Assembly (NCBI GenBank): GCA_963795795.1
Contig: CAWCJS010000034.1
Span: 248,001 to 312,000 of the forward strand
Origin: Palsa-504 sp963795795
Lineage (GTDB): Bacteria > Actinomycetota > Actinomycetes > Streptosporangiales > Streptosporangiaceae
Direction of reading: 5' to 3'
DNA length: 64,000 nucleotides
Shown piece after piece: positions 1 through 8,581 of this stretch (the stretch's first letter is position 1; each line of letters begins with the position of its first letter). The notes below the pieces were generated by a model. The model was not told the origin of the DNA and ran no database searches. It saw nothing but the letters and a program-made list of their open reading frames with translations. Made by a program: the position numbers and the translations under genes.

Positions 1-551
1 TGGTCATGCCCGCGGCGGCGGCGCTGGTGTGGGCGGGCCCGATGCTGGACCCGAACTTCGGGCTGCTGAATTACCTGCTGCAGCCGTTCGGCGTGCACCA
101 CGTGGCCTGGCTGTCCACGCACGCGCTCGGCTCGGTGATCGTGGTCATGATCTGGCAGTGGACGCCGTTCATGACCTTGATCCTGCTGGCCGGCCTGCAG
201 AGCCAGCCCGCCGACGCGCTGGAGGCGGCCAAGGTCGACGGGGCCGGGGCGATGGCCACGTTCAGGGAACTGACCCTGCCCCACCTGCGGCCCTACATCG
301 AGCTGGGCATCCTGCTCGGCTCGATCTACCTGGTCAACGTCTTCGACGCGGTCCGGCTGATGACCAACGGCGGCCCGGGGACCTCCACCACCAACCTGCC
401 CTTCTACCTCTACCAGCAGGTTAACAACGCCTTCGACATCGGCGGAGCAGCCGCGGCCGGCGTGGTCACGGTCATCCTGACCATCATCGTGGCCACCTTC
501 GCGCTGCGCATGTTCGCCAGGGTCTTCCAGTTCGAGGGGGGATCGTCATGA
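1..551 (+). CDS. ABC sugar/polyol transporter permease, MalF/UgpA type (5' truncated)
   Basis: Inner-membrane permease half of a binding-protein-dependent carbohydrate importer. The window cuts off its N-terminus; the first methionine at position 6 is internal, since a complete protein of this family is near 300 residues and about 180 are visible. The cytoplasmic EAA loop that docks the ATPase is present (EAAKVDGAGAM, then LTLPHLRP), followed by two hydrophobic segments. The run TNGGPG after the loop is typical of the MalF/UgpA branch. The stop TGA overlaps the ATG of the next permease (ATGA), so the two are probably translationally coupled. The substrate-binding protein should lie just upstream of the window. 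The polyol assignment rests on the dehydrogenase downstream and is inference. Confidence 0.88.
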   Translation, partial: VMPAAAALVWAGPMLDPNFGLLNYLLQPFGVHHVAWLSTHALGSVIVVMIWQWTPFMTLILLAGLQSQPADALEAAKVDGAGAMATFRELTLPHLRPYIELGILLGSIYLVNVFDAVRLMTNGGPGTSTTNLPFYLYQQVNNAFDIGGAAAAGVVTVILTIIVATFALRMFARVFQFEGGSS

Positions 552-1411
552 GCGCGAGTGCCGTGCCGGCGCGGACCCGGATGCCTGGTCCGCAGAGATT
601 CCGCGAGATGTCGAGCACGATGGGCTGGGGCGTCGTCGCCTGGGTGGTGGGGATCGCGTTCTTCCTGCCGGTGCTGTGGATGGTCATCACCGCGTTCAAG
701 CCGGAGTCCGCCGCCGAGACCTGGCCCCCCCGGTTCACCTTCAGCCCCACGCTGGCCGAGTTCCGCCTGGTCTTCTCGGGCTGGGGTCCGTACGTAACCC
801 ACTCGGCGATCGCCACCATCGGCTCCACCATCCTGGTGCTGCTGCTGGGCGTCCCGGCCGCCTATGCCCTGTCCGTGCACCCGGTCACGCGGTGGCGGGA
901 CGGGCTGTTCTTCTTCATCTCCACCAAGATGCTGCCGATCGTCGCGGCCATCGGCCCGCTGTACGTCATCGCGCTCAAGGCGCACCTGCTGGACAGCATC
1001 TGGCTGCTGATCATCCTGTACACCGCGATGAACCTGCCGCTGGCCATCTGGATGATCCGCTCGTTCATGCTCGAGGTGCCTGGCGAGATGCTCGAAGCGG
1101 CGCGGCTGGACGGCGCCGGGCGGATCAGGGAGATCACCGAGGTGATCATGCCGGTCGTCTCCCCCGGGCTGGTGTCGACCGCGCTGATCTGCGTGATCTT
1201 CGCCTGGAACGAACTGTTCCTGGCCCTCAACCTGACCATCACCAACGCGGCGACCATGCCGATGTACCTGATCAGCTCCGTCCCTCAGGAAGGGCTGTAC
1301 ATCGCGCACCTGTCCGCGGCGGCGACGGTGGCCTCGGTGCCCGTGATCATCGTGGGCTGGATCGCCCAGCGGTCCCTCGTCCGCGGCCTGTCGATGGGAG
1401 CCATCAAGTGA
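548..1411 (+). CDS. ABC sugar/polyol transporter permease, MalG/UgpE type
   Basis: Second permease of the carbohydrate importer, 287 residues, the usual length. About six membrane segments are visible: one near residues 27-50, a block from about 95 to 150, and the last near 240-265. The EAA loop is EAARLDGAGRIREI followed by VIMPVVSPG, near residues 180-205. The start overlaps the stop of the upstream permease by four bases, and the ATPase gene follows 43 bp later, so the three form one operon. The C-terminus ends SMGAIK, close to the typical G-A-V-K/G ending of MalG-like permeases. Substrate specificity cannot be read from the sequence. Confidence 0.93.
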   Translation: MSASAVPARTRMPGPQRFREMSSTMGWGVVAWVVGIAFFLPVLWMVITAFKPESAAETWPPRFTFSPTLAEFRLVFSGWGPYVTHSAIATIGSTILVLLLGVPAAYALSVHPVTRWRDGLFFFISTKMLPIVAAIGPLYVIALKAHLLDSIWLLIILYTAMNLPLAIWMIRSFMLEVPGEMLEAARLDGAGRIREITEVIMPVVSPGLVSTALICVIFAWNELFLALNLTITNAATMPMYLISSVPQEGLYIAHLSAAATVASVPVIIVGWIAQRSLVRGLSMGAIK

Positions 1412-1454
1412 AGCCGACGAAACCGGTCATGTCATTCGCGAGCGGAGGTGCCCG

Positions 1455-2543
1455 ATGGCTGAGGTGAGGTACGTGCAGGCGACCCGGGTCTACGCCAAGG
1501 ACGCGCCGCCCGCGGTCGACGCGCTGGACCTGGACATCAAGGACGGGGAGTTCATGGTCCTGGTCGGCCCGTCCGGGTCCGGGAAGACCACCGCTCTGCG
1601 GATGCTGGCCGGGCTGGAGCCGCTGGACGGCGGCCGCATCGAGATCGGCGATAAGGACGTCACCTGGGTGCAGCCCAAGGACCGCGACATCGCGATGGTG
1701 TTCCAGAACTACGCCCTTTACCCGAGCAAGACGGTCGCGGAGAACATGGGCTTCGCGCTGAAGATGCAGCACGTCCCGAAGGACGAGCGGGCCCGCCGGG
1801 TCCTAGAGGCGGCCAAGCTGCTGGACCTGGACGAGAAGCTGCTGGACCGTAAGCCCAAGGCCCTGTCCGGCGGGCAGCGGCAGCGCGTGGCCATGGGCCG
1901 CGCCATCGTCCGCGAGCCCCGGGTGTTCTTGATGGACGAGCCGCTGTCCAACTTGGACGCCAAGCTACGGGTGCAGACCCGCAGCCAGATCGCCGAACTG
2001 CAGCGCCGCCTGGGCGTTACCACGGTCTACGTCACCCACGACCAGGTGGAGGCGATGACCATGGGACACCGCGTGGCGGTGCTGAGCGGCGGCAAGCTCC
2101 AGCAGTGCGACACCCCGCGCCACCTGTACGACAACCCGGTGAACCAGTTCGTGGCCGGGTTCATCGGCTCGCCCGCCATGAACCTCCAGACCGCCCCCCT
2201 CACTGAGGGCGGCGCCCAACTGGCCGGGACGGTCATCCCGCTGCCCACCGCGGTGCGGACCGCCGCCAGCGAGGCGGGTCTGCGCGAGCTGGTCATCGGC
2301 ATCCGGCCCGAGCACCTGCACCTGGCCGACGGGACTGGGGAGATCAAGGGCGAGGTGCTGCTGGTCGAGGAACTGGGGGCTGACGCCCTGCTGCATGTGC
2401 GGCTGGCCGCGAGCGGGAACCAGGTCGTGGCCCGTACCGAGGGGCGCAAGCCGCCAGCACCGGGGCAAGACGTCACCTTCCACGTCCAGCCCGATGACAT
2501 CTTCGCCTTCCACCCGGTGACGGGCGCCCGCCTCGCGGGCTGA
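1455..2543 (+). CDS. ABC transporter ATP-binding protein, MalK/UgpC type
   Basis: Cytoplasmic ATPase that powers the two upstream permeases, 362 residues. Walker A GPSGSGKTT lies at about residues 38-46, the signature LSGGQRQ at about 137, Walker B FLMDEP at about 158, followed by SNLDAKLR and the switch histidine in YVTHDQ. The C-terminal third after about residue 240 is the TOBE/OB regulatory domain of MalK/UgpC proteins, which separates it from simple ABC ATPases. A good ribosome binding site (GCGGAGGTG) lies 7 nt before the ATG. UgpC/MsiK-like ATPases can serve several importers, but its position inside the operon suggests a dedicated one. The stop shares a base with the next in-frame ATG; the real start of the next gene is slightly later. 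Confidence 0.93.
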   Translation: MAEVRYVQATRVYAKDAPPAVDALDLDIKDGEFMVLVGPSGSGKTTALRMLAGLEPLDGGRIEIGDKDVTWVQPKDRDIAMVFQNYALYPSKTVAENMGFALKMQHVPKDERARRVLEAAKLLDLDEKLLDRKPKALSGGQRQRVAMGRAIVREPRVFLMDEPLSNLDAKLRVQTRSQIAELQRRLGVTTVYVTHDQVEAMTMGHRVAVLSGGKLQQCDTPRHLYDNPVNQFVAGFIGSPAMNLQTAPLTEGGAQLAGTVIPLPTAVRTAASEAGLRELVIGIRPEHLHLADGTGEIKGEVLLVEELGADALLHVRLAASGNQVVARTEGRKPPAPGQDVTFHVQPDDIFAFHPVTGARLAG

Positions 2544-2563
2544 TGCTCGGCTCAGGAGGACCC

Positions 2564-3556
2564 ATGAGGGCCATTGTGATTGACCGCCCAGGCAGCTTCC
2601 GGGTGGCCGAGGTGCCGGACCCCACGCCGGGGGCCACCGAGGTCGTCGTCCGGGTGGAATACTGCGGGATCTGCGGGACCGACCTGCACATCCTGGCCGG
2701 GGAGTTCCCGCCGACGCCCTACCCCATCACGCCGGGGCACGAGTTCGCGGGCACGGTGGTGGCCCGCGGCCCCGACGTCAAGCCGGACCTGCCGATCGGC
2801 GCCCGGGTCGCGGTGGACCCCTCGCTGTACTGCGGGTACTGCCGGCGGTGCCGGGCCGGGCGGGACAACCTGTGCGAGAACTGGGCGGCGATCGGCGACA
2901 CCGTGGACGGCGCGTTCGCCGAGTTCGTCGCGGTGCCCGCGGTCAACGCCTACCGGCTGCCCGACCACGTGGACTCCCAGTTCGGCGCGATGGCCGAACC
3001 GCTGGCGTGCGCGGTGCACGGACTGCGGCGCCTGGGCCCGGTGTTCGGCGACCCGGTGGTGGTGATCGGCGCCGGCACGATGGGCCTGCTGCTGCTCCAG
3101 GTCCTGCTGACCTCGGGAGCGGGCCCGGTGGCCGTCGTGGACCGGGTCAGCGAACGGCTGGAGGTGGCCCGCAAGCTAGGCGCTGACAGAGCCGTGACCA
3201 GCGCGGAGGCGCTCGAGGGGGAGCGCTTCGAGGTCGCGGTCGATGCGACCGGGGTCCCCGAGGCGATCGAGAGCGCGGTCGGGCTGCTCGACCGGGGCGG
3301 GCGGCTGCTCGTCTTCGGGGTGTCAACGGCGGAGGCGGCGATCCGCGTCTCGCCGTTCCGGGTCTACAACGACGAGCTCACGATCACCGGGTCGATGGCC
3401 ATCCTGCGCAGCTTCGGCCAGGCCGTCGACCTGCTCGCGAGCGGGGCGGTGGACCCGCGGCTCCTGCTCAGCGAGCCGCTGCCGCTCGAGGAGTTCGGCG
3501 AGGCGGTGCACCGGGTGCGCAGCGGCCAGGGAATTAAATGGCATATCCGACCGTGA
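2564..3556 (+). CDS. zinc-dependent medium-chain alcohol/polyol dehydrogenase
   Basis: NAD(P)-dependent oxidoreductase of the zinc MDR family, 330 residues, related to sorbitol, threitol and L-threonine dehydrogenases. Catalytic zinc ligands are Cys34 in CGICGTD and His59-Glu60 in GHEFAG. The structural zinc lobe has Cys90, 93, 96 and 104. The nucleotide-binding Rossmann motif is IGAGTMG near residue 167. I chose ATG 2564 because a strong AGGAGGA site lies just upstream; an in-frame ATG at 2543 would add seven residues with no such site. As the last gene of a sugar ABC operon it probably oxidises the imported polyol or sugar alcohol. A perfect hairpin follows at 3618. Exact substrate unknown. 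Confidence 0.9.
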   Translation: MRAIVIDRPGSFRVAEVPDPTPGATEVVVRVEYCGICGTDLHILAGEFPPTPYPITPGHEFAGTVVARGPDVKPDLPIGARVAVDPSLYCGYCRRCRAGRDNLCENWAAIGDTVDGAFAEFVAVPAVNAYRLPDHVDSQFGAMAEPLACAVHGLRRLGPVFGDPVVVIGAGTMGLLLLQVLLTSGAGPVAVVDRVSERLEVARKLGADRAVTSAEALEGERFEVAVDATGVPEAIESAVGLLDRGGRLLVFGVSTAEAAIRVSPFRVYNDELTITGSMAILRSFGQAVDLLASGAVDPRLLLSEPLPLEEFGEAVHRVRSGQGIKWHIRP

Positions 3557-3617
3557 CGGGCCGACGGTGAACTTCCGGCCGGTGCTCTGCGCCGACATCT
3601 GAACCATCCCTAACCCC

Positions 3618-3650
3618 GCGAACCCCCCGGTGCTCGGCCGGGGGGTTCGC
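3618..3650 (+). terminator. terminator hairpin after the polyol operon
   Basis: Perfect 13-bp inverted repeat: arm GCGAACCCCCCGG at 3618-3630, 7-nt loop, complementary arm at 3638-3650, then a short T-containing stretch (CCTTTC). It ends the ABC/dehydrogenase operon. The weak T tract is normal for high-GC actinomycete terminators. Confidence 0.8.
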
Positions 3651-3796
3651 GCCTTTCTCGATCGCCGTGGGCCCGCTCACCAGGGGGTTCCCGCATTTCC
3701 CCCAGTCCCCCTGAGATTCGCCCCGAATCGGCGCATTTCCTGAAGGGGTGAACGGGACAGCCGATCTGCCCCGGCTACTAAGAAGGGATTGAAACC

Positions 3797-4771
3797 ATGT
3801 CTGTCAAGAGGAACGTCCTGCGGGTTGCTGCGACCACCGTTGCGTCCGGGCTTCTCGCCACGGGAGCACTCGCCCTGGCCACCTCGGCCAGCGCGAGCAC
3901 CCTCACCGCCGGCTACAGCTTCACCACCCTGGACAACGCGCACGACCCGACGTTCAACCAGCTGCTCGGGATTAACGACGAGGGCACGATTGCCGGGTAC
4001 TTCGGTTCTGGCATGCCCGGGCACCCGAACAAGGGATACGTCCTGCTCCCGCCTTACGGCCAGGGCAGCTACATCAACGAGAACTTCCCCGGCTCCGCGC
4101 AGACCCAGGTCACCGGGCTGAACAACCGCGGCGTCACCGTCGGGTTCTGGGTCGACGCCAAGGGCGACAACTTCGGCTTCGTCAACGTGCACGGCAGCTT
4201 CCGCCAGGTCGACTTCCCGACCGGCAGCCCCGCCAGCCCGTCGGTTGACCAGCTCCTCGGCGTGAACGACCGGGGCATCGCGGTCGGCTTCTACACCGAC
4301 GCCCAGGGCACCAACCACGGCTACGAGTACAACATCAACACCGGCACCTACAGCACCGTGACCGACCCGAAGGACCCGGGCGCCAGCCTGACCGCGGCCG
4401 GCATCAACGACTCCGGCGACGTGGCCGGGTTCTACACCGCCGCTGACGGCACGACCGACGGGTTCCTGACGCTCCGCTACGCTCACGGCCGCCACTGCCC
4501 GTTCATCACGCTCGCCGTCCCCGGCGCGTCGGCCACCAGCGCCCTCGGCGTGAACGGCAGCGACGAGGTCGTCGGCACCTACACCGACGGCTCGGGCAAC
4601 TCGGCCACGATGCACGGCTTCACCTGGACCCCGCAGGGCGGGTTCACCACCGTCGATGACCCCCACGGCGTCGGCGCCACCACCATCAACGGCGTCAACG
4701 ACCGCGGCGACCTGGTCGGCTTCTACACCGACGCCAACGGCAACACCGACGGGTTCCTCGCCCTCCCGTAG
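3797..4771 (+). CDS. secreted HAF-type repeat protein
   Basis: Predicted exported protein of 324 residues with a clear Sec signal peptide: Lys/Arg-containing head, hydrophobic core LLATGALALA, and an Ala-rich cleavage region near residues 30-35. The mature part is built of about six repeats of 40-50 residues with the core G-[IV]-N-[DN]-x-G-x-x-[AV]-G-[FY] followed by D-x-x-G-x-x-x-G-[FY]; examples are GINDSGDVAGFYT and GVNDRGDLVGFYT. These match the HAF family of extracellular repeats and suggest a beta-propeller-like fold. No catalytic motif is visible and the function is unknown. A purine-rich site (AAGAAGGGA) precedes the ATG. It is monocistronic, between a terminator upstream and a shared terminator hairpin downstream. 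Confidence 0.85.
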   Translation: MSVKRNVLRVAATTVASGLLATGALALATSASASTLTAGYSFTTLDNAHDPTFNQLLGINDEGTIAGYFGSGMPGHPNKGYVLLPPYGQGSYINENFPGSAQTQVTGLNNRGVTVGFWVDAKGDNFGFVNVHGSFRQVDFPTGSPASPSVDQLLGVNDRGIAVGFYTDAQGTNHGYEYNINTGTYSTVTDPKDPGASLTAAGINDSGDVAGFYTAADGTTDGFLTLRYAHGRHCPFITLAVPGASATSALGVNGSDEVVGTYTDGSGNSATMHGFTWTPQGGFTTVDDPHGVGATTINGVNDRGDLVGFYTDANGNTDGFLALP

Positions 4772-4794
4772 GGCTGATCACGCTCCACCAAACG

Positions 4795-4833
4795 TGGCCG
4801 CCTGGCCTGGGTCGACCCCGGGTCAGGCGGCCA
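4795..4833. terminator. bidirectional terminator between convergent genes
   Basis: Perfect 10-bp stem TGGCCGCCTG (4795-4804) with CAGGCGGCCA (4824-4833). The loop holds a further palindrome GGGTCGACCC (4809-4818). It sits between the stop of the repeat protein (+) and the stop of nudC (-), so it can serve both. Confidence 0.7.
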
Positions 4834-4851
4834 ACACCATGTACCCGGCGG

Positions 4852-5815
4852 TTACCGTAGCGGGGCCGTCCAGGTCGAGGGGAGCGGGCCGCCGTACCAG
4901 GCCTCGATGATGTGGCGGGCGATGGACACCGGCGGCGGGAGGATGATCTCGCCGGCCTGGACGCTGGCCAGCAGGCCCGCGCGGCTGTACCAGTGCGCCT
5001 CGGCGAGCTCCTCCTGGTCGACGGAGATCTCCTGGCCCGCCGCGGCCTCGGCCCGGAAGCCGAGCATCAGGCTCTGCGGCATCGGCCAGGGCTGGCTGGC
5101 CAGGTACGTGACGCTGGTCACCGTGATCCCGGTCTCCTCGGCGACCTCGCGGATCACGGCCTGCTCCGCCGACTCACCCGGGTCCACGAAGCCGGCCAGG
5201 ATCGAGACGCGCCGGACGGGCCAGGCCGCGTTCCTGGCCAGCAGGCACCGGTCCTCGGGGTCGGTCACCAGCATGATCACCGCGGGATCGGTCCGGGGGA
5301 AGTGCTCGCTGCCGTCGACGGGGCAGCGCGTCGAGTGCCCGCCGGGATCGGGCACCGTGGCGGACCCGTCGACGGGGCAGTGCGTGTGCCGGTCGTGCCA
5401 GTTGGCCAGCGCCACCGCGTGCGTCATCAGCCCGGCGTCGCGATCGGACAGCAGCGCCCCCACCTCGCGGAGCGGGGCCTTCGGATCCCGTACCCGGCGT
5501 GCCGGTCGTACGTGGCCTGCTCGTCGTCCTGCGCACCCGGCAGCGGCCCGTTGACCCCGAAGTAGACCACCCCGTCCTCGTCCTGGCCGAGCAGGAACCG
5601 GTCCCGGGCGGCGCCGCCTCCGGCGAGACGAAGATCAGCTCCACCCGGGCGCCGTCCTCGCGCACCACCGCCTGCCCCTCGTTGACCACCAGCAGGCGGC
5701 TGCGCGGGTCCTTCCAGGCCGCGTCGATCCAGTCTTTGTCCGAACGCCGCGCCGTGATCCGGTCCACGGTCCCCCGGGCCAGCGCGAGCTCCCCCAGGGG
5801 CCCGGCGGAGGTCAC
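4852..5815 (-). CDS. nudC: NAD(H) diphosphatase NudC, two frame breaks
   Basis: Nudix hydrolase that cleaves NAD(H), and in characterised relatives NAD-capped RNA, to NMN(H) and AMP. The Nudix box starts GFVDPGES and ends REVAEETGI; downstream SQPWPMPQS is the NudC-specific signature. The gene starts at GTG 5815, overlapping the dipeptidase stop by four bases. Reading continuously needs two frame changes, near 5610 (after SPEAAPPG, resuming at RDRFLLGQDE) and near 5490 (resuming at DPKAPLREVG). Every segment matches the family, so base-calling errors are more likely than decay. The zinc-ribbon positions read CPVDG twice instead of the classical CxxC pairs, so the second cysteine of each pair is replaced by Asp and zinc binding may be reduced. 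Confidence 0.85.
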
Positions 5816-7201
5816 CTGAGGTCCGGCCCGATGGCGGCCAGTTCCTCCCAGAGGTACGCGCAGGCCTCGGCGCCGCGCAACAGCAAAGACATGTCCACCC
5901 GCTCGTTCGGGGCGTGCATGCGGTCGGAGGCCAGTCCCACGCCAATAAAGACCAGCGGCCGGCCCAGGATGTCCGCCAGGTCCGCCTCGGGCCCGCTGCC
6001 CCCTTCCTTAGTGAACAGGATCTCGCGGCCGAACGCCCGTTGCATGGCCCGCCGCCCGGCCTGCACGGCCGGTGCGGTGATCGGCGAGCGGCTCGGGCGC
6101 ACCGCGGGTGCTCCCGTCACCGAGGCCTGCAGGCCCGATGGCGTGCTGGCCTGCACGTACTCGGTGAACGCCGCGAGCACGTCGGCCGGGTCCTGGTCCG
6201 CGACCAGGCGGAACGAGACCTTGGCGTGCGCGGACCTCGGGATGATGGTCTTGAACCCGGCGCCGGTATGGCCGCCCCACATCCCGTTGATCTCGGCGGT
6301 CGGGCGGGCCCAGATCCGCTCCAGCGTGCTGAAGCCGGCCTCGCCGGACGCGGCGCCGCTGTCGCCGGCGTCGGCGAGCCACTGCTTCTCGTCGAACGGC
6401 AGCCGGGCGACCAGGTCCCGCTCCTCCTCAGACAGCGGGAGGACCCGGTCGTAGAAGCGGGGCAGCGTGACCCGGCCCGACGCGTCGTGCAGCCCGGCCA
6501 GCAGGCTGGCCATGGCGTGCAGCGGGTTCGGGACCCCGCCGCCGAACGACCCGGAGTGCAGGTCCCGGCTCGGCCCGCTCAGCGTGACCTCGGCCTCGGC
6601 GAGGCCGCGCATCCCGGTGCACATGGACGGCACGTCGGCGGACCACATCGTGGTGTCGCTGATCACGATCACATCGCAGGCCAGGCGTTCGCGTTTACGC
6701 TCGAGCAGGCCGAGCGAAGTGCTCCGAGCCGGACTCCTCCTCGCCCTCCACGATCAGCTTGATCGTGACCGGGGGCGCGCCGGCTCCGCTCGCGGCCAGG
6801 CCGGCCCGGATCCCGAGCGAGTGGAACAGCACCTGGCCCTTGTCGTCGGAGGCGCCCCGCGCGAGGAGCAGGCCGCCGCGCTCGGCGGGCTCGAACGGCG
6901 GGCTGTCCCACTCCTCCAGTGGCTCGACCGGCTGGACGTCGTGATGCCCGTAGACCAGGACCACCGGGGCGCCCGGGTCGGCGGCGGGCCATTCCGCGAA
7001 GACGGCGGGCAGGCCGCCGGTCTCCCAGACCTCCGCGACCGGGAATCCCGCGTTCCGCAGGTGCACGACGAGCCACTCGGCGGACAGCCGTACGTCACCG
7101 TGCCGGCCGGGATCGGCGGAGATCGACGGGATCGCCAGCCACTGCTTCAGGTCGTCAAGGAACTCGCGCGCGTGGGACTCGACATACTCGCGGACATCCA
7201 T
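5812..7201 (-). CDS. M20 family metallo-dipeptidase, one frame break
   Basis: Zinc-dependent M20 peptidase of the dipeptidase/carnosinase-like branch, about 460 residues. Metal and catalytic residues are visible in order: His/Asp in VYGHHDVQP, the bridging Asp in ASDDKGQ, the catalytic Glu pair in EGEEESGS, and a C-terminal His in RMHAPNE. The dimerisation (lid) domain begins around DLHSGSFGG. It starts at ATG 7201 (MDVREYVESH). A one-base frame change near 6707 separates the N-terminal half (ending SEHFAR) from the rest (LLERKRERLACDVIVISDT). Both sides fit the family, so an indel error is likely. It overlaps nudC by GTGA and lies downstream of purM, separated by a cluster of GC hairpins. 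Substrate not predictable beyond dipeptides or N-acyl amino acids. Confidence 0.88.
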
Positions 7202-7241
7202 GCCTAGACGGTATCCCCGGGAGGCACGGGGGGCCGGGCAG

Positions 7242-7323
7242 GGCCCCCCCAAGGGGGGCCGGGGGTCATGGGGGCGGGGAGCCCCCATGCGCGGGGGGGT
7301 CACCGGGGGGGTCGTCCCCCCGG
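7242..7323. repeat. cluster of three perfect GC hairpins between purM and the dipeptidase gene
   Basis: Three tandem inverted repeats in 82 bp: GGCCCCCC/GGGGGGCC (7242-7249 with 7253-7260), CATGGGGGC/GCCCCCATG (7267-7275 with 7281-7289) and CCGGGGGG/CCCCCCGG (7303-7310 with 7316-7323), with loops of 3, 5 and 5 nt. They overlap the Pro/Gly-rich last residues read for purM. They may act as an attenuator or mRNA-stabilising element between two minus-strand genes. Homopolymer runs here also make the purM stop uncertain. Confidence 0.6.
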
Positions 7324-8430
7324 GGGTAAGCACTGAAACTGTCCCCTCGGCCGCGCAGGCCGACGGACGGAATCGAGACGGTCCGCCCCGGACGGCTGGT
7401 GACCCAGCCCACCCGGGCCGGTTCCTCGCCGGCGGCCTTGAGCGCGGCGATGGCCGCCTGCTGCTTGGACGGCGGGACGACGATGCAGAACCCGGTGCCC
7501 ATGTTGAACGTCGCGTACATGGTGGCCGCAGGGACCTGGCCGGCCTCGGCGATGAGCGTGAAGATCGGCGGCGGGGGCGGCAGGGCGTCGAGTTCGTAGG
7601 ACACGTCGGCGGCCAGGCGCCCCAGGTTGAGCAGCCCGCCGCCGGAGACATTCACCAGGCCCCGCGGGGTCACGCCCGCCTCCCACAGCGCCTCGACCGC
7701 CCGGACGTAGACGCGGGTCGGCTGCAGCAGCGCGTCGTCCAGGTGGCGGGCCGTCCCCGGCACGCGATCGGCCAGGGTCATCCCGGCCAGGTCGAACAGG
7801 ACGTGCCGGGCGAGCGAGTAGCCGTTGCTGTGCAGGCCCGAGCTCGGCAGGCCGAGGACGACGTCGCCCGGGCGGACCTGCGAGCCGTCCACGGGCTCGC
7901 GGCCCGGGGGCAGCGCGCCGATCGCGGTCCCGACCAGGTCGAGCATCGGCCGGCCGCCGGCCGCGTCGGCGAGCATCGCGCCGATCTGGGCGATCTCCCC
8001 GCCGGGGATGGCGATCCCGGCCAGGTCGGCGCCCAGGTAGAGGCCGCGGGCGATCTCCTCCAGGACGCCCTCGTCGATCCGGTCGGTGGCCACGTAGTCG
8101 AGCAGCGCGAGCGGGACCGCGCCCACGCAGATCAGGTCGTTGACGTTGTTGGCCACGCAGTCGACGCCGATAGGCTCCCACCGGTTCGCCTCCCGGGCCA
8201 GCAGGATCTTGGTCCCCACGCCGTCGGTGGACATCGCCAGCAGCGGGCCGGGCGGGATGCGCAGCAGCGTGGCGAAGTAGCCGCTCTCCAGGCCCGAGAT
8301 GCTGGCCACCAGCGGGGACCTGGCCCGGTCCGGCCAGCCAGGGGCGCATCGCGCGGGCGAAGACGTCCTGCTCGCGCTGCTCGTCCACGCCCGCGGCACG
8401 GTAGGTGGGTGGCGTCGGGTCCTGATTCAT
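7266..8430 (-). CDS. purM: phosphoribosylformylglycinamidine cyclo-ligase (AIR synthase), one frame break
   Basis: Fifth step of purine synthesis: ATP-dependent ring closure of FGAM to AIR, in the cytoplasm. Family marks include TYRAAGVD at the N-terminus, STDGVGTK (the ATP/phosphate loop), IGVDCVANNVNDL, GLPSSGLHSNGYSLAR and NVSGGGL. The start is ATG 8430 with GGAGGAG seven bases upstream. A frame change lies near 8320-8340, between RPWLA and RSPLVASISGLESG; both sides match PurM, so it is probably an indel. After GRGDSFSAY the reading frame runs about 18 more residues through G/C homopolymers (7266-7325), so the true C-terminus may be shorter. No other purine gene is in view. Confidence 0.87.
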
Positions 8431-8530
8431 GCTGCTCCTCCCGGATTGCCCATCGTAGCCAGCGGAGCGGGAAGGCGGGGGGATCCGGAGGGTGAGGCGG
8501 TGCGGGGCGGGCACCAACGCTCGTTCGGAA

Positions 8531-8548
8531 TAATTGATCTTTCAAATA
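8531..8548. promoter_or_regulatory. AT-rich imperfect inverted repeat upstream of pirin
   Basis: TAATTGA and TCAAATA separated by TCTT form an imperfect palindrome (6 of 7 positions) in a locally AT-rich stretch 34 bp before the pirin ATG. It could be a regulator operator overlapping the promoter. I could not fit a convincing -35/-10 pair. Confidence 0.35.
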
Positions 8549-8581
8549 CAGTTAGACTGGCCACAAGCTGAGGAGGAGATC

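Noticed and set aside
8534..8558. A -35/-10 pair TTGATC / TAGACT before pirin
   Set aside because: Spacing is only 13 bp, too short for a normal sigma-70-type promoter.
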